Source: Lysobacterales bacterium
Lineage (GTDB): Bacteria; Pseudomonadota; Gammaproteobacteria; Xanthomonadales; Wenzhouxiangellaceae
DNA: 64,000 nt
Reading direction: 5' to 3'
Assembly: GCA_002722315.1 (NCBI GenBank)
Contig: PBLG01000047.1
Coordinates: 62,001-126,000, forward strand
In this document: in pieces, positions 26,177-35,512 of the stretch
Layout of the letters: every line of letters begins with the position of its first letter
Numbering within the stretch: the first letter of the stretch is position 1
Position numbers and translations under genes: made by a program
Notes under the pieces: generated by a model
Told to the model about the DNA's origin: nothing
Databases searched by the model: none
The model's input: only the letters and a program-made list of their open reading frames with translations

Positions 26177-27535
26177 TTATTGAACCAGCCGTAATATATC
26201 GTTAAATATCGCGACGCTCATCAGGGCCAGGATCATCACCAGGCCGACGCTCTGGCCGATCATGTGGCCGCGCTCCGACACCGGGCTTCCCTTGATCCAC
26301 TCGATCAGGAAGTACAGCAGATGCCCACCGTCGAGAACCGGAATCGGCAACAGGTTGATGATCGCCAGCGACAGGCTGATCAGGCCAAGGAAAAACAGAA
26401 ATCTCGAAACACCGAGGCGTGCCGAATCGTTGGCCAGCTGCGCAATTGTAATCGGTCCGGACAGGTTGCTCAGGGACGCGTTGCCGGTAATCATCCGGCC
26501 GAGAATTCCCAGCGTCGACGTGGTCAGCCTCCAGGTCTCGCCGACCGCCTCGCCCAGCCCTTCCACGGGGCCGTACTGCAGGATGGTGAACGCCCGTTCC
26601 ATTGCGGCGCGCGCTTCCGGACCCGGCTCGTCCGGCCGGACGCCGATTATCATGCGGCCGTCGACGAGCTCCGGCACGATCTCGAGTTCGCGAATCATGC
26701 CGTCGCGACTGATCTCGATCTGCACCGGCCGACCGTCCGATGCGGCTTCCGGAATCCGCCTGACCAGGGCCATCCAGCCGTCCACAGGCTCGCCGTTGAT
26801 GGCCGTCACGCGGTCGCCCGCCTCCAGTCCGGCACGCTCGGCCGGCGAATCCTCGCTGACCTGTCCGACGACCGGCGGCAGATCGACCCGCCACGGCTCG
26901 ACGCCGAGCTCGTCGAGAATCCGGTCTTCGCGAAAGTCGTCGCCCAGCCTGTCCAGCGGCAAGAGCAACTCCCTGCGGCGCGACTGCGCGTCTTCGACCA
27001 CCAGCGACACCGGTTTGCGGTCCAGCGCCTGCGGCACCAGGGCCAGCACAGCATGGGTCCAGGTGCCGACCGGCTGTCCGTCGACCTCCACGATCATGTC
27101 GCCGTGCTCCAGCCCGGCGGCCTGGGCGATTCCTTCGGGATTACCGACGATCGGCCGGGATTCCGGGATACCGAACATGAACATGGCCCAGAAGGCGGCG
27201 ACCGCGAAGATCAGGTTGAAGACCGGGCCGGCCGCCACGATCGCGGAACGCCTGGCCAGAGATTTCCGGTTGAATGCCTGCTCGAGCTGGTCTTCCGGGA
27301 CCGACGTCTCGCGCTCGTCGAGCATCTTGACGTAACCGCCCAGCGGGATTGCGCCGATGACGAACTCGACGCCGTTGGCGCCCTTGCGTCGCCACAGGGG
27401 CGTGCCGAAGCCGACCGAGAAGCGCAGCACCCTTACGCCGGCGCGCCGGGCCACCCAGTAGTGGCCGAACTCGTGAAAGGTCACCAGCAGCCCGAGCGCG
27501 ACCGCAAGCCAGAAGATTGATCCGAGAATTTCCAT
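26177..27535 (-). CDS. rseP: Site-2 intramembrane metalloprotease RseP
   Basis: 452 aa. The zinc motif HEFGH sits in the first membrane segment (LLVTFHEFGHYWVARRAGVR). Two PDZ-like domains follow (GIAQAAGLEHGDMIVEVDGQ and DSPAERAGLEAGDRVTAING), then the third zinc ligand in NLLPIPVLDGGHLLYF. The family cleaves the anti-sigma factor RseA and clears signal peptides. In related genomes dxr normally sits just upstream; here only 63 bp separates this gene from cdsA. Confidence 0.96.
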   Translation of the reverse strand: MEILGSIFWLAVALGLLVTFHEFGHYWVARRAGVRVLRFSVGFGTPLWRRKGANGVEFVIGAIPLGGYVKMLDERETSVPEDQLEQAFNRKSLARRSAIVAAGPVFNLIFAVAAFWAMFMFGIPESRPIVGNPEGIAQAAGLEHGDMIVEVDGQPVGTWTHAVLALVPQALDRKPVSLVVEDAQSRRRELLLPLDRLGDDFREDRILDELGVEPWRVDLPPVVGQVSEDSPAERAGLEAGDRVTAINGEPVDGWMALVRRIPEAASDGRPVQIEISRDGMIRELEIVPELVDGRMIIGVRPDEPGPEARAAMERAFTILQYGPVEGLGEAVGETWRLTTSTLGILGRMITGNASLSNLSGPITIAQLANDSARLGVSRFLFFLGLISLSLAIINLLPIPVLDGGHLLYFLIEWIKGSPVSERGHMIGQSVGLVMILALMSVAIFNDILRLVQ

Positions 27536-27598
27536 TGCTGTTTGAAGCTCCTTGGCGTCAGACGTTCCCGGCAGATGACATCCACCGACAGGCGATTG

Positions 27599-28432
27599 TC
27601 ATGCGCCCGCGGTGAGCCACCACAATATGAAGGCGAAAACCGGCGCGGCCGCCGAGAGGCTGTCGACCCGGTCGAGCATCCCGCCGTGCCCGGGCAACAA
27701 TGCCGAGGTGTCCTTGAGACCACGGTGGCGCTTGAACAGGCTCATCAACAGATCGCCGAAAATCGAGAGCGCGACGAGGACCGCCGCCACCAGCGCCGCG
27801 GACACGGGCGCCAGCGGGATGGCCGGCATCAGCTGCGCGCAGATCGCGGCCGTTGCAACCGCCGCGACAAGGCCGCCGGCAACGCCGGACCAGGTCTTGC
27901 CCGGGCTGATCACCGGCGCCAGTTTGGGCCCGCCGAATCGATGCCCGGTGAAGAATGCGCCGATATCGGCCGCGGCGATGATGAAAAGCAGGAACACCAC
28001 TCGCCAGGGGCTGTAGAAATGCAGCCAGGAAATGGCCACGAACGCGGCCAGCAGGATCAGGCCGATGACGATCAGCTTGAGCGGCTGAAAGCGCGGAAGA
28101 CCGCCCGTGGGCGCCGGCCTGCCGAATGCCGGGAAGCGCAGCCAAAGCGCCAGGAACAGCCAGCCGACGGTCGCCGAGCCCAGCATCACGGGAATCGCCG
28201 AAGGAATATGGGTAGCCCAGATCAGCGCCGCGCCGCCAATGCACAGCACCAGGATCCAGGCGGCCTGGGCGGCGGCGTTTTCGACGCCGGCCAGCCTCGC
28301 GTTTTCCCAGCCGCCGGCAACCAGCAGAAGCAGCGCCAGCACCACGCTCAACCAGGTGGTCGGCAATGCAAACAACGCCGCGAGCACCAGCGTCGCAAGG
28401 ATCACCGAGGTAATCACCCGCGACCTAAGCAT
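27599..28432 (-). CDS. cdsA: Phosphatidate cytidylyltransferase
   Basis: 277 aa with about seven predicted membrane segments. The C-terminal signature is SGVAGGLVAAV followed by LSIFGDLLMSLFKRHRGLKD and LLPGHGGMLDRVDSL, which carries the conserved Asp pair of CDP-diglyceride synthases. It makes CDP-diacylglycerol from phosphatidate and CTP for all phospholipids. The ATG at 28432 overlaps the uppS stop by 8 bp. Confidence 0.95.
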   Translation of the reverse strand: MLRSRVITSVILATLVLAALFALPTTWLSVVLALLLLVAGGWENARLAGVENAAAQAAWILVLCIGGAALIWATHIPSAIPVMLGSATVGWLFLALWLRFPAFGRPAPTGGLPRFQPLKLIVIGLILLAAFVAISWLHFYSPWRVVFLLFIIAAADIGAFFTGHRFGGPKLAPVISPGKTWSGVAGGLVAAVATAAICAQLMPAIPLAPVSAALVAAVLVALSIFGDLLMSLFKRHRGLKDTSALLPGHGGMLDRVDSLSAAAPVFAFILWWLTAGA

Positions 28433-29159
28433 GCTTCTTGGTCTGGCTCTCGGCAAGGCCTCCGAAGCGTCGCTCGCGCTGCCTGAAGTCGTCCAGCGCC
28501 GCGTCCAGGTCGGCTTCGCTGAAGTCCGGCCAGAGCGTATCGCTGAAATGGAGTTCGGTATACGCGAGGTTCCACAGCAGGTAATTGGAGAGCCGGCGTT
28601 CGCCGCCGGTCCTGATGAACAGGTCGGGTTCCGGCTGACCGGCCAGCTGCAATGCGTTGCCGAAAGTGGTTTCGTCTATCGTTTCCGGGTCGAGCTCGCC
28701 GCGGCGCGCCTGCTCGGCGAGCCGGCGCGCGGCCGTGGCGATATCGTCGCGCCCGCCGTAACTCGCGGCAATGTTGAGCAGCAACCGCGAATTTTCGCGG
28801 GTCAATTCCTCGGCGCGCGCCATGCCGCGCTGGAGGGATTTCGAAAAAGCCTCCCGGCGCCCGATGAAGTTCAGGCGCACACCGTGCTGATCGAGCTGGT
28901 CCACCTCGCGATCCAGCGCCCGCCGGAACAGGCTCATCAGCCGAGTGACTTCGTGGCGCGGGCGGCGCCAGTTCTCGCTGGAGAATGCATAGACGGTCAG
29001 AACCGGGATGCCGCGCTCGGCCACGGCGCGAACGATGCGGCGCGCGACCTCGGTGCCGGCCTGGTGGCCGTAGGTTCGCGGCTTGCCCCGCCGGGCGGCC
29101 CAGCGGCCGTTTCCGTCCATGATGATTGCCAGATGATGCGGCAGACCTGCACCGGACAT
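28425..29159 (-). CDS. uppS: Undecaprenyl diphosphate synthase
   Basis: 244 aa. The N-terminal HLAIIMDGNGRWAARRGKPR has the catalytic Asp-Gly-Asn-Gly-Arg-Trp motif; YAFSSENWRRP and the C-terminal DLFIRTGGERRLSNYLLWN complete the cis-prenyltransferase signature. It makes the C55 lipid carrier for peptidoglycan and O-antigen. The start at 29159 is 4 bp past the frr stop; longer starts would overlap frr. Confidence 0.97.
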   Translation of the reverse strand: MSGAGLPHHLAIIMDGNGRWAARRGKPRTYGHQAGTEVARRIVRAVAERGIPVLTVYAFSSENWRRPRHEVTRLMSLFRRALDREVDQLDQHGVRLNFIGRREAFSKSLQRGMARAEELTRENSRLLLNIAASYGGRDDIATAARRLAEQARRGELDPETIDETTFGNALQLAGQPEPDLFIRTGGERRLSNYLLWNLAYTELHFSDTLWPDFSEADLDAALDDFRQRERRFGGLAESQTKKHA

Positions 29160-29163
29160 GGTT

Positions 29164-29721
29164 TCAGATCTCCATGAGCTCTTTTTCTTTTTCCGCAACC
29201 ATTGCATCGACACGCTCGACGTGCTGGTCGGTCAACTGCTGGATCTCGGTCTCGGCGCGACGCTGGTCGTCCTCGGTGATTTCCTTGTCCTTGAGCAGGT
29301 CCTTGATGTGGGTGTTCGCATCGCGGCGAATGTTGCGAATCGCAACCTTGGCCTGCTCGCCCTCGTTGTGAACCACCTTGGAAAGCTGTCCGCGCCGCTC
29401 TTCGGTCAGCGCCGGGAGGGGCACCCGAATCACGGTGCCTGCGGTTGCCGGGTTCAATCCAAGGTCGGAGGTCATGATGGCCTTTTCGATCTTGCCGACC
29501 ATGCTCTTGTCCCAGGCCGTGACCGCCAGCGTGCGCGAATCCTCGACGGTGACGTTGGCCGCCTGGCCGATGGGCACTTCCGAACCGTAGTATTCGACGT
29601 GTACGTGCTCGAGCAGGCTCGGGTGGGCACGCCCGGTGCGGATCTTGGCGAGCTCGGCCCGGAGAGATTCCAGGCTCTTGTCCATGCGCGACGCGGCGTC
29701 TTTCTTGATATCTGCAAGCAT
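29164..29721 (-). CDS. frr: Ribosome recycling factor
   Basis: 185 aa, the standard length. Conserved blocks are [60 protein letters not shown] and [20 protein letters not shown]. The protein splits post-termination ribosomes with EF-G. Coupled to uppS with a 4-bp gap; the gap to pyrH is 96 bp. Confidence 0.97.
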   Translation of the reverse strand: MLADIKKDAASRMDKSLESLRAELAKIRTGRAHPSLLEHVHVEYYGSEVPIGQAANVTVEDSRTLAVTAWDKSMVGKIEKAIMTSDLGLNPATAGTVIRVPLPALTEERRGQLSKVVHNEGEQAKVAIRNIRRDANTHIKDLLKDKEITEDDQRRAETEIQQLTDQHVERVDAMVAEKEKELMEI

Positions 29722-29817
29722 AGGATTACCGTTCAATGTTCCTGGCGACCGTTAGGCGTTCGATTGTAGCAGTACCCATGCCGGCGATTCTCGGAGAAAC
29801 CGGCATGAGGCAGGCCG

Positions 29818-30531
29818 CTACTCGACGAGGGTGCCGATATCCTCGCCGCCGACCAGGCGGGCAAGGTTGCCTTCGGTGTTGAGCCCGATCACGCGAATCG
29901 GCATGGACTGGTCGCGGCACAGGACCATGGCGTTGGCGTCCATGACCTTGAGCTTCTGGCCTATGACCTCGTCGTAGCTGATTCGGCGGTAGAAGCGCGC
30001 ATCGGCATCCTTGGTCGGGTCGGACGAGTAGACGCCGTCGACCTTGGTCGCCTTGATCATCAGATCGGCGCCGATTTCGATCGCGCGCAGGCTGGCCGCG
30101 GTGTCGGTTGTGAAGAACGGGTTGCCGGTGCCTGCCGCGAACACCACGACCCGCCCTTTCTCGAGGTGCCGGATGGCGCGCCGACGGATATAGTCCTCGC
30201 AGACTTCACGCACGGAGATGGCCGACATGACGCGGGTCGTCGTGCCGGCGCGCTCCAGGGCGTCCTGGAGCGCCAGTCCGTTCATCACGGTTGCCAGCAT
30301 GCCCATGTGGTCGCCGGTAATCCGATCCATGCCGGCCGACGCGAGACCGGCGCCCCGAAAGATGTTGCCGCCACCGATCACGATGCCGACCTGGACGCCG
30401 GCGTGCGCGACTTCGGCCACTTCCGCGGCGATCCGGCTGCTGACCTTCGGATCGATCCCGTAGTCGTGATCCCCGAGCAACGCCTCACCGCTTAGCTTCA
30501 GCAGAATTCGACGATAACGGGGTGACTCCAT
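29818..30531 (-). CDS. pyrH: Uridylate kinase (UMP kinase)
   Basis: 237 aa. [60 protein letters not shown], and [20 protein letters not shown] are diagnostic of bacterial hexameric UMP kinases. It phosphorylates UMP to UDP and is allosterically controlled by GTP and UTP in the family. The ATG at 30531 is chosen because upstream in-frame codons fall in the tsf-pyrH gap and the conserved N-terminus begins within six residues. Confidence 0.97.
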   Translation of the reverse strand: MESPRYRRILLKLSGEALLGDHDYGIDPKVSSRIAAEVAEVAHAGVQVGIVIGGGNIFRGAGLASAGMDRITGDHMGMLATVMNGLALQDALERAGTTTRVMSAISVREVCEDYIRRRAIRHLEKGRVVVFAAGTGNPFFTTDTAASLRAIEIGADLMIKATKVDGVYSSDPTKDADARFYRRISYDEVIGQKLKVMDANAMVLCRDQSMPIRVIGLNTEGNLARLVGGEDIGTLVE

Positions 30532-30556
30532 GAGCGATCCTCGGGTTGTGCGGCGT

Positions 30557-31432
30557 TCAGCTGCCGCGGGCCTGCTGCATGACTTCCGCGGCAAAATCGG
30601 ACTCTTCCTTCTCGATGCCTTCACCGACCTCGAGACGGACGAAATTCCGGACCTTGGCGCCCTTCGACTTGAGCAGCGCGCCGACGGTCTGGTCCGAATC
30701 CTTGACGAACGGCTGACCGACCAGCGTGATCTCGGCCAGGTGCTTGTTGAGACGGCCGACGATCATCTTTTCGATGATCTCGGGCGGCTTGCCGGAATCC
30801 TCGGCCTGCGCACGGAGGATCTCCTTTTCCTTCTCCAGCACGTCCGCCGGAACCGAATCGGCATCGACGAACGGCGGATTCAGCGCGGCCACGTGCATGG
30901 CGATGTCGCGCGCAAGCGCTTCGTCGCCGCCCTCGAGGCTCACCAGGACGCCGATGCGTCCGCCGTGGATGTAACCACCGATGACGCCGCCGTCCGCGTC
31001 GACGCGCTGGATACGGCGAATCTGGATGTTTTCGCCCAGCTTGGCCACCAGCTGCTGGCGACGCGCCTCGACGGTGTCGCCGGACTCGAAGTCGGCTTCG
31101 GCGAGCGCCGCAACGTCGTCGTTGCCGGCGGCAAGCGCCAGTTCGGCCACGCGGTCGGCGAACGCGCGGAAATTATCGTCCTTGGCGACGAAATCGGTCT
31201 CGCAGTTGATTTCCACCAGCACGGACCCGGCATCGTCGGACGCTTCGATGATCGCGCCTTCTGCGGCCACCCGGCCGGCCTTCTTGTCGGCCTTGGCCAG
31301 CCCGCTCTTGCGCAGGTGTTCGATCGCGGCCTCGATGTCGCCGCCGGTTTCAACCAGCGCCTTCTTGCATTCCATCATGCCGGCGCCGGAGCGCTCGCGC
31401 AGTTCCTTTACCTGGGATGCGGTAATACTCAT
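30557..31432 (-). CDS. tsf: Translation elongation factor Ts
   Basis: 291 aa. The N-terminal [20 protein letters not shown] and [10 protein letters not shown] are the UBA-like EF-Ts signature, and [14 protein letters not shown] is the strictly conserved second motif. It recycles EF-Tu by nucleotide exchange. Its ATG overlaps the rpsB stop by 4 bp, so S2 and EF-Ts are coupled. Confidence 0.97.
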   Translation of the reverse strand: MSITASQVKELRERSGAGMMECKKALVETGGDIEAAIEHLRKSGLAKADKKAGRVAAEGAIIEASDDAGSVLVEINCETDFVAKDDNFRAFADRVAELALAAGNDDVAALAEADFESGDTVEARRQQLVAKLGENIQIRRIQRVDADGGVIGGYIHGGRIGVLVSLEGGDEALARDIAMHVAALNPPFVDADSVPADVLEKEKEILRAQAEDSGKPPEIIEKMIVGRLNKHLAEITLVGQPFVKDSDQTVGALLKSKGAKVRNFVRLEVGEGIEKEESDFAAEVMQQARGS

Positions 31433-32535
31433 GATTCTTCCTTGTCCTCTGACTTGGTCGCAGCGGCCTTCTTGGCCGGCTTCGTTTCTGAATCCGGGGT
31501 CGTTTCGGCGGGCGGCGCCTCGGCCGTTTCCGGAGTCTCTTCTGCAGCCTTCGCGGCTTCCTCGGTATCCGCGGCGCGGTCGGCCTTCTCTGCCTCCGCC
31601 TTCGCCGGACCTTCAGAGGTACCTTCCGGCGTTGCCTCGGCCTTGTCGCCGGCCTTGGCCGCAGCCTTCTTGGCGGTCTTCTTCGCGACCTTCTTGGCGA
31701 CCTTCTTGGCGACCTTCTTGGCGACCTTCTTGCTGGCCTTCTTCTTGGCCGTCTTCTTCGCCGCCGCGGCAGCTTCGCCGTCGCTGGTGTCGATCGGGTT
31801 GCCTTCGGCGTCGAGCTCGATGAACTCGTCCTTGTCGCCGCCAATCTGCGGCACCGAGGCCTTGCCTTCCAGAATCGCGTCGGCGGCCAGCTGGGTGTAA
31901 AGCCGGACCGAGCGAATCGCGTCGTCATTGCCCGGAATGGCGTAATCGACCACTTCCGGGTTATGGTTGGTGTCGACCACGGCCACGACCGGAATGCCCA
32001 GCTTGCGGGCTTCGGCAATGGCGATGTCCTCGTGACCGATGTCGATGACGAACATCGCGTCGGGCAGCGAATTCATGTTCTTGATCCCGCCCAGGCTCTG
32101 CTCGAGGCGATCACGCTCGCGGGTCAGTTCCAGCACTTCTTTCTTGACAAGCTTGTCGAAGCTGCCGTCGGTCTCCATCGCCTCTAGTTCCTTGAGACGA
32201 TTGATCGACTGGCGGATCGTGCGGAAGTTGGTCAGCATGCCGCCGAGCCAGCGGTGCGACACGTAGGGCATGCCGCAGCGCGCAGCCTCTTCGGCAACGG
32301 CCTGTCCGGCTGCACGCTTGGTGCCGACGAACATGACAGTGCCGCGCTTGCTCGCCATGCGGCTGAGGAAATCGAGTGCTTCCTTGAGCAGCGGGAGCGT
32401 GCGTTCGAGGTTGATGATGTGGATCTTGCCGCGGGCACCGAAGATATAGGGCTCCATCTTCGGATTCCAGTAGCGGGTTTGGTGACCGAAATGCACGCCA
32501 GCTTCGAGCATCTGGCGCATGGTGACGTCAGGCAT
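31429..32535 (-). CDS. rpsB: 30S ribosomal protein S2 with a long histone-H1-like C-terminal extension
   Basis: 368 aa against about 240-260 for typical S2. Residues 1-~230 are normal S2 ([74 protein letters not shown]). After about residue 258 comes a basic Lys/Ala stretch with four tandem KKVA units, then an acidic Glu/Ala/Pro/Thr-rich stretch and a final [11 protein letters not shown] segment. The basic part resembles eukaryotic H1 tails and bacterial AlgP/HctB-like proteins. Four perfect 12-bp units at 31685-31732 encode it, so its length is slippage-prone. The reading frame stays open to the tsf overlap, so the tail is real. The ATG at 32535 has AAGGAAAG upstream. Confidence 0.95.
   Translation of the reverse strand: MPDVTMRQMLEAGVHFGHQTRYWNPKMEPYIFGARGKIHIINLERTLPLLKEALDFLSRMASKRGTVMFVGTKRAAGQAVAEEAARCGMPYVSHRWLGGMLTNFRTIRQSINRLKELEAMETDGSFDKLVKKEVLELTRERDRLEQSLGGIKNMNSLPDAMFVIDIGHEDIAIAEARKLGIPVVAVVDTNHNPEVVDYAIPGNDDAIRSVRLYTQLAADAILEGKASVPQIGGDKDEFIELDAEGNPIDTSDGEAAAAAKKTAKKKASKKVAKKVAKKVAKKVAKKTAKKAAAKAGDKAEATPEGTSEGPAKAEAEKADRAADTEEAAKAAEETPETAEAPPAETTPDSETKPAKKAAATKSEDKEES
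31685..31732 (-). repeat. Four perfect 12-bp tandem units inside rpsB
   Basis: GCGACCTTCTTG on the plus strand is repeated four times without change, encoding Lys-Lys-Val-Ala units of the S2 tail. In-frame gain or loss of units would alter tail length without breaking the gene. Confidence 0.9.
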
Positions 32536-32737
32536 GGTTACTTTCCTTTTTGGTGCGCGGCCGTTTTTTTGATTCCGACCGGCATTGGTTTGAACCTCCG
32601 CAATTCCCCATCCGGCGACCCCGGGACGGTTGGACTCCGAATGAACGAAGCGCCGCGACCCAAGAGCAACCCCGCCTGATGTGACGGAACGCGTGTGAAT
32701 TTTGATTTTCCCCGGCAACGCCGAGCAAATCCATTCA

Positions 32738-32767
32738 ATTATAGCCTGCGGCAGGCAGGTTCGGCAA
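32738..32767 (-). promoter_or_regulatory. Sigma-70-type promoter for rpsB-tsf and downstream genes
   Basis: On the minus strand TTGCCG (32762-32767) and a perfect TATAAT (32738-32743) are separated by 18 bp. Transcription would begin near 32730, giving a ~190-nt leader before the rpsB ATG at 32535. In E. coli this leader is where S2 represses its own operon; I could not fold it to confirm an S2-binding structure here. Confidence 0.7.
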
Positions 32768-32890
32768 GCCCTGTTCACCAGGCCGGCCCACGAGGCCGAG
32801 CATCCGGGCCTCGGCGCCCTGATTCGATCGGATAGACTATCGTTCTCTACCGGCCGGGGAGCGTCCCGGACCGCAACAGCGCGGCCAAGA

Positions 32891-32938
32891 AACGCCAAGA
32901 CCCAGAAACGCCAAGACCCAGAAACGCCAAGGACCAGA
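32891..32938 (+). repeat. Three 16-bp tandem repeats upstream of tkt
   Basis: AACGCCAAGACCCAGA occurs twice exactly and a third time as AACGCCAAGGACCAGA, ending 8 bp before the tkt ATG. A partial unit precedes them. The last unit supplies the only AAGGA-like ribosome site, at a long 12-base spacing. Copy number could affect tkt expression. Confidence 0.85.
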
Positions 32939-32945
32939 CTCGCCA

Positions 32946-34955
32946 ATGACCGACCGACGCCACCTCGCCAACGCCATCCGCGCCCTCGCCATGGACGCCG
33001 TGCAGCGCGCCAAGTCCGGCCACCCCGGCATGCCCATGGGCATGGCCGATATCGCCGAAGTACTGTTCAACGATTTCCACAGCCATAATCCCGGCAATCC
33101 GGACTGGATCAACCGGGACCGGTTCGTGGTCTCCAATGGCCATGGCTCGATGCTGCTCTACGCCGTGCTCCACCTCAGCGGCTACGCGCTTTCGCTGGAG
33201 GATCTGAAGAATTTCCGCCAGCTGCACGCCCCCACGCCCGGCCATCCGGAGTTCGGCGAGGCGCCGGGCGTGGAGACGACGACCGGGCCGCTCGGACAGG
33301 GCCTTGCCAACGGCGTCGGCATGGCGCTGGCCGAAAAGCTGCTGGCGCGTCGCTTCAACCGCGACGGCCTGGATATCGTCGACCACTACACCTGGGTCTT
33401 CGCCGGCGACGGCTGCCTGATGGAGGGCGTTTCTCACGAGGCCTGTTCGCTGGCCGGCACCTGGGGCCTGGGCAAGCTGGTCGTTTTCTACGACGACAAC
33501 GGCATCTCCATCGACGGCGAGGTGCGGGGCTGGTTCACCGACGACACGCCGGGCCGATTCCGCAGCTACGGCTGGCAGGTGATCGAGGACGTGGACGGCC
33601 ATGACGCCGAGTCCGTGCGCGCGGCGATCGAAGAAGGCCGTTCGGACCGGGATCGCCCGACCCTGATCTGCTGCAAGACGACGATCGGCTTCGGGTCGCC
33701 GAACAAGCAGGGCACCGCGGACACCCACGGGGCTCCGCTGGGCGACGAGGAGATCGCCGCGACCCGCACCGAGCTCGGCTGGCGGTACCCGGCGTTCGAG
33801 ATTCCCGACGACGTACGCGCCGGGTGGGACGCTCGCGAGCGCGGACGCGAGGCCGAGCGAGCCTGGCAATCCGTGATGCAGCGATACGCGGACCGGTTCC
33901 CAGAGCAGGCGGCCGAATTCGAGCGTCGGATGAAGCACGCGCTGCCGGAGAATTTCGAAGCGCAGGCCCGGGCAATCGTGGAAAAAATGCAGGCCGACGA
34001 CAGCAAGGTCGCCACGCGCAAGGCCTCCGGAATGGCGCTCGAGTCGTTCGGAGCGCTGCTGCCGGAACTGCTGGGCGGCTCGGCAGACCTGACCGGCTCG
34101 AACAACACCAACTGGTCGGGAAGCGTCGACATCATGGACTCGGCGTCGGACGGCAACTACATTTATTACGGGGTGCGCGAATTCGGCATGACCGCGATCG
34201 CCAACGGGCTGCACCTGCACGGCGGGTTCATCCCGTATACCGGGACGTTCCTGGTGTTTTCCGACTACGCGCGCAATGCCGTTCGAATGTCGGCGCTGAT
34301 CCCCACCGGTGCGATCCACGTCTACACCCACGATTCCATCGGGCTCGGCGAGGACGGACCGACCCACCAGCCGATCGAGCACGTGGCCAGCCTCAGGATG
34401 ATTCCGAACCTGGAGGTCTGGCGGCCTGCCGACAAGGTCGAAACGGCCGCGGCCTGGGCCGATGCGATCGAGCGCCGCGACGGCCCCTCGGCGCTGGTCC
34501 TGACCCGCCAGGGACTTGCCCACCAGCCCCGCGATGCCGAACAGCTCGCCTGCATCCGTCGCGGCGGTTACATCCTGCGAGAGGCCGGCAATGGCCCGGA
34601 CCTTATCCTGATCGCAACCGGCTCGGAGGTCGAACTGGCGGTGAATGCGGCCGAGGAACTGGCCGAGCGCGGCATCGCCGCGCGCGTGGTCTCGATGCCC
34701 AACCCCGAGCGCTTCCTGGCCCAGGAGGCCGAGTACAAGGCTTCGGTGCTTCCCGACGGCGTGACCGCACGAATCGCCATCGAAGCCGGCGTCACCGCGT
34801 ACTGGCACCGCTTCGTCGGACCGCACGGCGCGATAATCGGCATTGACCGCTTCGGCGCCTCCGCTCCGGCACCGGAGCTCTTCGAAGCGTTCGGTCTGAC
34901 GGTCGAGCGCATCGTCGATACCGCGATCGAACTGGCGGGTTCGGCTTCACGCTGA
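32946..34955 (+). CDS. tkt: Transketolase
   Basis: 669 aa, near the E. coli length. Thiamine-diphosphate enzyme signatures are present: [20 protein letters not shown] at the N-terminus, [18 protein letters not shown], the diphosphate-binding [13 protein letters not shown], and in the pyrimidine domain [17 protein letters not shown] and [19 protein letters not shown]. It moves two-carbon units in the pentose phosphate pathway or Calvin cycle. Divergent from rpsB across a 410-bp gap that holds the rpsB promoter and leader and the 16-bp repeats. No epd/pgk/fba neighbours follow. Confidence 0.97.
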   Translation: MTDRRHLANAIRALAMDAVQRAKSGHPGMPMGMADIAEVLFNDFHSHNPGNPDWINRDRFVVSNGHGSMLLYAVLHLSGYALSLEDLKNFRQLHAPTPGHPEFGEAPGVETTTGPLGQGLANGVGMALAEKLLARRFNRDGLDIVDHYTWVFAGDGCLMEGVSHEACSLAGTWGLGKLVVFYDDNGISIDGEVRGWFTDDTPGRFRSYGWQVIEDVDGHDAESVRAAIEEGRSDRDRPTLICCKTTIGFGSPNKQGTADTHGAPLGDEEIAATRTELGWRYPAFEIPDDVRAGWDARERGREAERAWQSVMQRYADRFPEQAAEFERRMKHALPENFEAQARAIVEKMQADDSKVATRKASGMALESFGALLPELLGGSADLTGSNNTNWSGSVDIMDSASDGNYIYYGVREFGMTAIANGLHLHGGFIPYTGTFLVFSDYARNAVRMSALIPTGAIHVYTHDSIGLGEDGPTHQPIEHVASLRMIPNLEVWRPADKVETAAAWADAIERRDGPSALVLTRQGLAHQPRDAEQLACIRRGGYILREAGNGPDLILIATGSEVELAVNAAEELAERGIAARVVSMPNPERFLAQEAEYKASVLPDGVTARIAIEAGVTAYWHRFVGPHGAIIGIDRFGASAPAPELFEAFGLTVERIVDTAIELAGSASR

Positions 34956-35437
34956 ACCTGCCGCCGGCAACGGCGGGAGTTCATGGCACCGGTCCGCAGT
35001 TGAAGCGGATCGCCACGCGGCATCGACCTTGTCTCCAGTGCGCCCGGCAGGGTGGATCGGCGCCCGGCGCCCTCACTTGCCCGACGTGCAATCGGTGGAT
35101 GCGCTGGCGCTTATCCACCCTACCGAATCCCTGCCCCCCCCTCCTGACAGGATGACAGCCGTAGGCAACCGCATCGGTGACCCGCGCCCGAGTAAGGCGC
35201 GGCAGGCGCGGTGCCACGTTGTGCGCAGTAGAACCGGACCGTCGCGAACATTCCGCCTTGTGGCGGTCCGGTGCGTCGCGAGGGCGTCGCGGGTGCCGTG
35301 CCTGGCGTGATTTGCGAAAGGCGCGACCCGCAGGCGTAGCAGCGCTACGTCGAGGACTCGCGCCCGAGCAAAGCGCGTCAGGCGCGGTGCCCGCGGCGTC
35401 CGCAGTAGCACCGGACCGTCACAAGGTGGAAACCCAT
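34956..35437. other. Gene-free tkt/TonB-receptor gap with direct and inverted repeats
   Basis: No credible coding frame. It contains a 61-62 bp imperfect direct repeat (35183-35243 and 35359-35420; both have CGCGCCCGAG at one end and CCGGACCGTC at the other), an inverted pair CCGGACCG/CGGTCCGG at 35235-35272, and a short palindrome around 35335-35349 (GTAGC-AG-CGCTAC). The first 200 bases hold nothing I can name. Confidence 0.6.
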
Positions 35438-35471
35438 AAAAAAAACCGCTGGCCTGGGGCCAGCGGTTTTT
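35438..35471 (-). terminator. Bidirectional intrinsic terminator after the TonB-receptor gene
   Basis: Arms 35444-35454 and 35458-35468 form a perfect 11-bp stem (AACCGCTGGCC) with a 3-nt loop, with an A-run on the left and T-run on the right, so it works in both directions. It lies about 42 bp past the receptor stop. Confidence 0.9.
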
Positions 35472-35512
35472 CATTCCTTCAACTTCGTTCAGTGCCTGCA
35501 ACAGGCGCCTTT

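Noticed and set aside
31685-31732. CRISPR-like array
   Set aside because: The 12-bp units have no spacers and are codons of the S2 tail.
32891-32938. CRISPR-like array
   Set aside because: The 16-bp units are directly adjacent with no spacers between them.
32847-34826. Long open frame opposite transketolase (about 659 codons, minus strand)
   Set aside because: It mirrors the whole tkt gene, has no family motifs and a composition typical of antisense frames in GC-rich DNA.
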